A stretch of DNA of 64,000 bases from Nymphaea colorata. Its lineage: Eukaryota > Streptophyta > Magnoliopsida > Nymphaeales > Nymphaeaceae. How positions within the stretch are numbered: the first letter of the stretch is position 1; the number at the start of each line of letters is the position of its first letter. The stretch lies in contig NC_045149.1 of the NCBI RefSeq assembly GCF_008831285.2, positions 7,032,417 through 7,096,416 of the forward strand. Reading direction: 5' to 3'. Below are positions 57,511 through 64,000 of the stretch, one piece after another. Made by a program: the position numbers and the translations under genes. The notes beneath the pieces were generated by a model. That model saw only the letters and a program-made list of their open reading frames with translations, was not told the DNA's origin and ran no database searches.

Positions 57511-60090
57511 GTTTTCATCTTAGTTAAATTACAAGGATTCAGGTACCTATCAACCTAGTCTTTTGTGACTTACAGCAGATACGTCTAACACAGTGCGGAT
57601 ATGACTTCGTTATATCCTTGAATGCATCAACAGAATCTAGACCGTGTCAGAGAAGCATGTACTTCTGCAAAGGCACAACAGTGACATCTGAGTTCTTGGA
57701 GCAGGACCACTTGAGCCCTCTGCGAAAAGTCACAAGGATTTCAACTCTATGCTAATATTTAGCTAAGCTACAGAAATGTGCATTACGTTTCTAAACATCT
57801 TATGCAAAATCAGTCATGACCGTTAGTCTGTTTATGGTTGAGAATGTTCATACTAGCATGATAGTTCAGTTTTAATCCATTAAATGTTCTAACCTTTTTT
57901 TAAAAAAATTTTTTTGTGTATCATCTCGTGGAGCTTAATTACTTTATGTTTATGATATTGTTGGTGAAGAATTAGGGCCAGACCAGTAAGGTGCTTTCCC
58001 TGGCATCTGAGAACCTCATCTTGCTTCTTTCTTTAGGTTCCAGAGTTTGTGTTTGGCTAGTAATTATAAGACTAACAAAGACATGCTGCATTTTTCATGG
58101 TATACTTCTCTGTTCTTTTGGCCTTTCATCATCCTTTTATGCTGAGTTCTTGGAGGTTGAGAAGCAAAATAAGAGGAAACTCTGGATTTTTCCTCTTTTT
58201 TGTTCTTTTGTTCCCGTGAACTTTTTTATTTCAGACTTGAATTCATACACGTGCATAGATATCCATCTGTCCTTTCTTGCAACTTTCCTGCTTGTCTAGG
58301 TGTGAAACATGTAGAGAGAGATATAAAGAAAGAGGGAGAGACAGATGCAGCTTATTGCTTTGAATGCCTTTTTAATAAGATTTCATGCATGCTTCCAGAA
58401 AAGCATAGAGGGGTTGCTGTTTGGTTGGCATAACTTGGACATACAAGTATGGTTCTCATTCTTCAATCCTCATGCTTCAAGCTAAGCAAATGTGTTTGAC
58501 TTTTGTCACGAATAATTTATTTAGACATGTTATTTTTCTTTTACCTGTATTCTCATTCCAAATCTCAATCTAGAAACTAAGCAAAATAAGTTCATGTCTT
58601 AAATGATCTTCTTCTTGTATGTATTTTTTCCCACCATGGAGATCTTGAACATATGGCCATTGTTCATTGGTGCCAGGTTTTAGAGTTTTGTCAAAGACTG
58701 CAACTTTTTTAGGATATTATTTGCAGTCTCATGTTTATCGTTTTCCATCGCTACACAAGAAAACACGGACATGTAAATTTGCAGTTATGCTACATATAAT
58801 ATTGATAATTTCATCCCATGTAAAAGAAAATGCGTGCAAATGATAGTGTTTTCACATTCTGCCGTTTTCAACTATGGGTTGGTAAAACATGAATTTCAAT
58901 TCTTTTATGGGTGTTTCTTTCTGTAGAAGGAAGTCTGTTATAAGGGTTAATATTGTTCATGTCTTACCTGTCAGTTCGTATCCTTTTGTTGATATACGGA
59001 GAATCCTTAAGGTAAAACTTCCATAGACAATGCAGTATTTCATAAAGTTGGAAAGGGTTAATCTTTGGTGTGTAACTGTTATCAGTATCACTTGGTGTGT
59101 AACTGACAGGGATAAGACTTTTTTTTGTTTTTTCAGGAGATATTTGATTTCAGACTCTTGGCACTCTTGGCTATTGAGGATATTATTGGTGGGTTCAGTA
59201 TACTGAATGAGAATCTATCGCTTTTTGCACTTCACGGCATGCCAAGGAATACTTCTTTGGTTGGAATTGTGATAAATAGTTTAATTGGCTAAAACTCAAG
59301 AAAGAACATGGAGAAAACAATTTTATTATTTCTTGTTGATGATTGTAATTTTTAGCCTCTTGTTGCTTTAACGAATGGCCTTTTTATTGTGCAAAATCTT
59401 TAGTACTAGCTGTATACTGTATGTTTTTTTTTCATATTCTAAAATGTTAAACAGTTGGTAAATGATATTTTGTCCAGCATACTTGAAATATATTTCAAAA
59501 TGTGAACTAATTTTATTTGATACTAGTCATCTTGGTGCTTTTCTTTGTGTCCAATGGCAGGTGCCCATGGTCCAGCAGTACTTTGGTAGTTACAACTACA
59601 AGTCATCACGACTCAATGTATCTGTTACCATTCCTCTGTGTGACTCAGTTTTTTGCACATATAGAAAGTGTGATTCAATGGGTGGTGAAGGTTTCTCTAA
59701 CAGCAGCAGCGACAGCCTCAGTATGCATGTCCGTTGTGGTGGGGTTGTTTGTATAGGTAGCTGTTTCTTTCCTGTTACCACTGATCCTCTTAATATAGAT
59801 ACTGTCCATTTTGCTGGCCATTTGCACTTGAAGTGCAACAATTTATGACTTTGTACTTTATTCATAATCATAATGGATTTTCTCTCATTACTCCGTGGAT
59901 GTAGCCACATAAATTGTGTGGTGTGAAGTGTGAACCACATAAAATTTGTGTCCCGGACTCTCTTTATCATTATCAGTCTGCGTGTTGCGCGCACCTGCTA
60001 GTATGCATGTCCATGCCTATGTGCACCAGCAAACTTCATGAGGTTCAAGGTTTAATGGGGATTATATACCCAAGAGATGCACCGTGGATT
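57511..60090. other. Intergenic sequence, no gene recognised
   Basis: Moderately AT-rich with several pyrimidine-run plus CAG motifs that look like splice acceptors (about 59138, 59562). Small open segments follow them, for example EIFDFRLLALLAIEDIIG at about 59139 and VPMVQQYFGSYNYKSSRLN at about 59562. These could be exons of the unrecognised unit ending at 60257 or chance frames. Confidence 0.35.
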
Positions 60091-60096
60091 TTTTAG

Positions 60097-60257
60097 AACT
60101 CCTTGCTTCTGGCCACTTGGGAAGTCCAAATCTTGCATTAAAAAAGCGAGAAAAGGAGAAACAGATTGAAAAATTCTGTCGCCAAGCTCGTATTTTTCAT
60201 GAAACTAGAAGAGACATCAGGTTGCGGTTGATGGACGTATTGTCTAGTAACACATAA
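60097..60257 (+). pseudogene. Unrecognised terminal-exon-like stretch
   Basis: After TTTTTTAG, codons read LLASGHLGSPNLALKKREKE followed by KQIEKFCRQARIFHETRR, then DIRLRLMDVLSSNT and a TAA. Charged, helix-like composition and codon use are protein-like rather than random, and an acceptor signal precedes it. I do not recognise the family. Possible upstream exons are weak, so this may be a fragment of a transposed or duplicated gene rather than a working one. Confidence 0.35.
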
Positions 60258-61685
60258 AAATGTTTTATGTTCCAACACAATCATATATCATGGATTATCT
60301 TCCTGGTAACTGATGTTACTACTCAATATGGTTGCAAATCTCGAAGGACTTCCACAACAGTACAATGCCTGCCAGTTGTGTTGCTCACTATGTGACATTT
60401 GTGATTAAAAATTAATGGTAACGAAGATAAAACAAGAATATGAGTATAGATATCATTCATCTAAATAATTCAGGCTGCTGATAGAGATGGGTTGGATTCA
60501 GAAAAGTAGAATTTAAAAGAATAAATCCTTTTGGCAGTTGCTCAGCCACCAATAATTCTTATCAACCAGTCAGGAACTTAGAGGGCATACAACCTGCAGC
60601 TGGCCATTTGATCTGGTACCAGACAGCCTTCACCACAGTCCAGCGCTAAGGAGTAAATGATATTAACATGTTCGGAGACGGGAACTCCATGGTATCACCA
60701 AAGACAACCTACAATTTGAGTGGTTCTGTATAATCTGCGTCGCATCACGCATGATTTCAGAGCGCATGTTGAAGAAAATCCTGCCTTCATACACATCTAG
60801 ATCTCCTTAGATGATGGTATATAGTTCACTAGGCGTTCTCTTTTGGCTACTCCAAGTCTCAGCAAGTCTCAACAATGTGGGCCTCTTTATGATTCTAGGC
60901 TCACTTTCTTGCACTAGATAAGATCTAAGGGCATAAGGTAGCGTACATGCACCCTAAGTTGCATAGGTGCTTCACTTGGGTACTTTTTAGGTTAAAGCTG
61001 ATCTAAACTACTGAATTTTACTTCATTTAATTTGTTCTAGCTCAGTTTGCAGAAAATTTCCATTCTTGCAAGTGATCTAGAAACAGTTTTTTGCTGTGCC
61101 TTGACTTAATCACAGTATTGGTCCTCTTCCATTGTTGAATTGTTTGCGGCCTCTTCTTTCGATTTCTGTGGTGATCTTAGAGTTTTTTATTCTTTTTAGA
61201 CATGTTTATGCCATCAAATTTCTGATTTTGCACAAAGCAGGAGAAATATGTTCAGGCATCATTTTATTCATCTCTAAAGTGTGCCTCTTGAATAAGCACG
61301 AGACTAAATCGACACGAGTAATGGACATCTTTTGAAAGGAGCAAATTCAGATGGCAACTCACCCAACAATGAGTAATCGCTTCATCTTCATCAATCAGTT
61401 CATATGCCATAGACAACTAGTGAGCAATTGACTTGCTCCGTGGGAAAATACTCAACAAAAAATAAATTGATAACCGTTCTTAAGGCTCTGCATTTGCTCT
61501 AAGCACGGCTCAACAAGAACCTGTGATTTGATACAATCTGTAAATTATGTAAACGCAACAATAGGAAATTATATGAATGTAGTTCCAAAACAGCCACCTT
61601 ACATGTCCATAATATCTCACCAAAGAATCTCATGATTGAGTGATGAGTTGTTCCTTCATATAATTTGTGTCACATGATTGTAGGG

Positions 61686-61732
61686 AGTGATGAGAGAGAG
61701 AGAGAGAAAGAGAAAAAGAGAGAGATATATAT
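61686..61732. repeat. GA-rich then TA simple repeat
   Basis: GAGAGAGAGAGA and AGAGAAAAAGAGAG followed by TATATATA. Confidence 0.9.
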
Positions 61733-62834
61733 ACTGAAGAGTCTGAAGTCCTTTCCTCCTGTCCCATGGGGTCTAAGACTGTTTCGCAACTGGGTGAGGA
61801 GTGGGACACTTGTCAATTAGAGTGTAGCACATCCACTTTTGAGTGATGACCGTCATTGACTTGCCAGTACCGTACTTTCATGACTTGCCAGTTTGATCAG
61901 CTACACTACAACACTACAACCCTTGGACAGAGGGTGATGATATCTAATCTCCACGCACATATAAATCACCTTGGCTTTAGTATTTACATAAAGGTAACAA
62001 AGTTTGGCATTATCATCCTTCTTTCTTTTATCTTTCTTTACACCCAAATTGATTTTGCTTTCCTGCTGTACTCGCCAGACACATGGATCCAGTTGCCTGT
62101 TTTATTGTTGGTGTTGTTTTTGTGAGATGCTTGGACTGGCGGGCTTGCAGATTGCACTGAAATCAGGTCAGTTGGTTCAGTACTGCTCAGGCTAACCGTC
62201 AAAGAGGTGTGAAGCCACATACGGGCTCCTCAAGGTTTCTTTACTTTCAAAATAATATCTTTAAATATTTGCTATGAGTGTCCCTTCGGATACAAAAATA
62301 TGTGAACAGTACCTTTTCCATTTTTTTTTTCTGGCTCAGCCATTAGCTAACACACACCACCCATCTTCTCTAGTCCCCTCTTAAAAAACATGGATCCCCT
62401 CTTAAAAAACATGGAGGAGCCTCTCTTCATTCTCACCACCCAGTAAATTTCTGAAGGAACAAAGTTTTTCTTTTCCTCGGGAAGGGAGAATGATTGCTGC
62501 AATTATCTTTTTTGACGCAACAGTAAAAAAATTTCAGAACAGACCTCTTTGTGAGAGATGAGGACAGGATCATGTCAAAACGCTAGTACGTTTGTAATAG
62601 TATGGATACATAGAAGTGAAATGAGTTTTTTCAAGATCAATTAAATTAAAACACTAGTACATGAAACCATACAAAATAACTTTTAAGAAAGTTATATGGC
62701 ACTATTTTTTGGGACGGTATCTTGGTTGAAATGGGTAATTCATAGTTGAGATTTTTTTTTTCTCCTTGTGTTTGTGCATGTACAGTAGCACGTCACCCAA
62801 TTCTTTAGTTTAATACAACTTTTCATTTGATCAT

Positions 62835-62858
62835 ATATATATATATATATATATATAG
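62835..62858. repeat. (TA)n microsatellite
   Basis: A short TA dinucleotide tract. Confidence 0.95.
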
Positions 62859-63299
62859 TAAATAACAACTCTATGTTTCTAGACTCATCCAACCATCTAA
62901 CCTGAGCCGTCCGATTCAACATTATAAACAGTTAAAAAGTGAAAAAAGTAATGAGTATTTTTTCATCATATAATATTAGTTCATACTTTTTTTTTTTTTT
63001 TCAAATGGACAGCTCTGAGATTACTAGAGTCACCTTTCATTCACTCATATATATACCATAGGCAGGTTACAAAAATTTATAAGAGATCCAGTTAAGATGT
63101 ACAACAAAATCTCCATAAACCTTTTGATAGACATCAATGTTCCCAAACTGAAACTGAGATGATGCTATAAAAATAACAATCAAGACTTAGACATCTACAC
63201 ACATTGTACTACGACCAGAAATACACAAGTCTATACAATAATATGCTTACTGGAAAAAGTTGTACACCGCGCTTGCATGACAACCATGCAGAGGTTCAT

Positions 63300-63344
63300 T
63301 CAATTCTCAAGCACCGATCTCCTGCTATGAAAATTCTTTAGCCA
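63300..63344 (-). CDS. Possible last exon of a minus-strand gene running beyond the window
   Basis: On the minus strand TTTTCCTCTGCAG is a strong splice acceptor, followed by codons WLKNFHSRRSVLEN and TGA. Downstream sequence to about 62990 is UTR-like. Upstream exons would lie at higher coordinates, but 63345-64000 shows none, so they may start outside the window after a long intron. Family not identified; it could be chance. Confidence 0.3.
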   Translation of the reverse strand, partial: WLKNFHSRRSVLEN

Positions 63345-63762
63345 CTGCAGAGGAAAAGAAACATGTTAAAACCATCAAAGGACGAGTTCAACAGGAAGAC
63401 AGAGAAAAACAATCGGCATACAAGGGTGATGTTTAAACTAAGGCAAATGCACTATTTTACAGTAATAGTTTAGTTAGCCTAATCAAACAAACGTATCAGT
63501 GGCAATATCAAGTAGTCCCACATATAGGTGGAGATCGGAGTGCTACCATCTAAGCCATAAAATGCTTCTAAACTGAAGACAATTTAAACAATATGTGCTA
63601 TAGCAGTTATATTTTTCCAACTCCTATTGGAAACCACGTTAAAGTGGTCTATGTCCAACAGAAAAGGGTACTAAAGAGTGTGGTCACTTCAGTACTCAGA
63701 AATGAATAAGCAACCGTCACATGGGTGCAAGATGCTAGGTGCGAGCATGGCAAGAGAGTCTG

Positions 63763-63790
63763 TGTGTGTGTGTGTGTACACACACATATA
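63763..63790. repeat. GT/CA simple repeat
   Basis: GTGTGTGTGTGTGTGTACACACACATATA, a short alternating purine-pyrimidine tract. Confidence 0.9.
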
Positions 63791-63799
63791 AATCCTTTT

Positions 63800-64000
63800 T
63801 AGCCCAGCCACCTTGGCCGCATGCTGCCACTATGCCAAGGCCAATTGGCCTTAGGCGCAAGACCCTCTGCCACTGGCTAGGCTTTGCCTAGCTGCTGCCC
63901 AGGCCTCAGCCACACTCGGCCAGCCACAACTGAGCCTGCCAGCTCATGGCTTAGGCCCGTGGCCTAGCCATAGCCAGCAAGCCCCGAACACCGGCCCTTG
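63800..64000. repeat. Low-complexity GCC/GGC-rich stretch at the window edge
   Basis: Abrupt switch to GC-rich sequence built from recurring GGCCTAGGC-, CAGCCA- and GCTGCC-like words, open to the right edge. It resembles the internal part of a repetitive element and is incomplete here. Confidence 0.5.

Larger units (their letters stand above)
60258..63299. other. Intergenic sequence, no gene recognised
   Basis: AT-rich DNA with GA/TA simple repeats at 61686-61732 and a TA tract at 62835-62858. A short duplication CTTAAAAAACATGGA/TCCCCT lies near 62377-62415. From about 62990 a T-run leads into sequence resembling the 3' UTR of a minus-strand gene. Confidence 0.45.

Noticed and set aside
1..64000. 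CRISPR array, operon or bacterial defence system
   Set aside because: Spliced plant genes and plant transposons throughout; no regularly spaced repeats with unique spacers and no bacterial gene organisation.

Overview
This window is nuclear DNA of a flowering plant. Genes are split by many AT-rich introns, the proteins belong to plant-specific families, and the gaps are packed with plant transposon debris (CACTA and hAT miniatures, Ty1-copia relics, tRNA-derived SINEs, long TA tracts). Nothing bacterial, viral or organellar was recognised. The species cannot be fixed by reading. The two PLP genes have GC-rich exons in an AT-rich background, while the other two genes do not.

Layout. (1) 2.9-12.4 kb, minus strand: two tandem paralogues of a class-V aminotransferase / cysteine-desulfurase-like PLP enzyme (620 and 600 aa as joined). 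Their first three introns sit at identical positions, but the second gene has a fourth intron that the first lacks. (2) 12.5-25.9 kb: a transposon-rich gap. It holds two decayed copies of the 3' end of the neighbouring GH31 gene, a large duplicated block (16.1-17.5 and 20.9-22.9 kb), CACTA-type elements, an hAT-type miniature with a perfect 8-bp target duplication, a long foldback, and Ty1-copia fragments. (3) 25.97-40.72 kb, minus strand: a complete GH31 alpha-glucosidase gene related to Arabidopsis HGL1, 23 exons, 1066 aa; two introns use GC-AG borders and one of these is a 93-nt intron open in frame. (4) 40.7-47.2 kb: the divergent intergenic region, with repeats and a palindromic telo-box. 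(5) 47.19-54.52 kb, plus strand: a PWWP-domain nuclear protein of the At1g51745 type, 3 or 4 exons. (6) 54.5-64 kb: mostly non-coding, with a broken CDC20-type WD40 C-terminal fragment, an unrecognised exon-like stretch at 60.1 kb, and a possible terminal exon of a minus-strand gene near 63.3 kb.

The genes do not form a pathway: sulfur/PLP chemistry, glucan metabolism and chromatin reading are unrelated housekeeping roles. I did not find a convincing new biological system. The most notable signals are the GC-AG introns, the repeated duplication of the GH31 3' end with datable insertions, and the intron difference between the tandem PLP genes. Exon joins were made by hand from splice signals, reading phase and remembered family sequence; no alignment was run.
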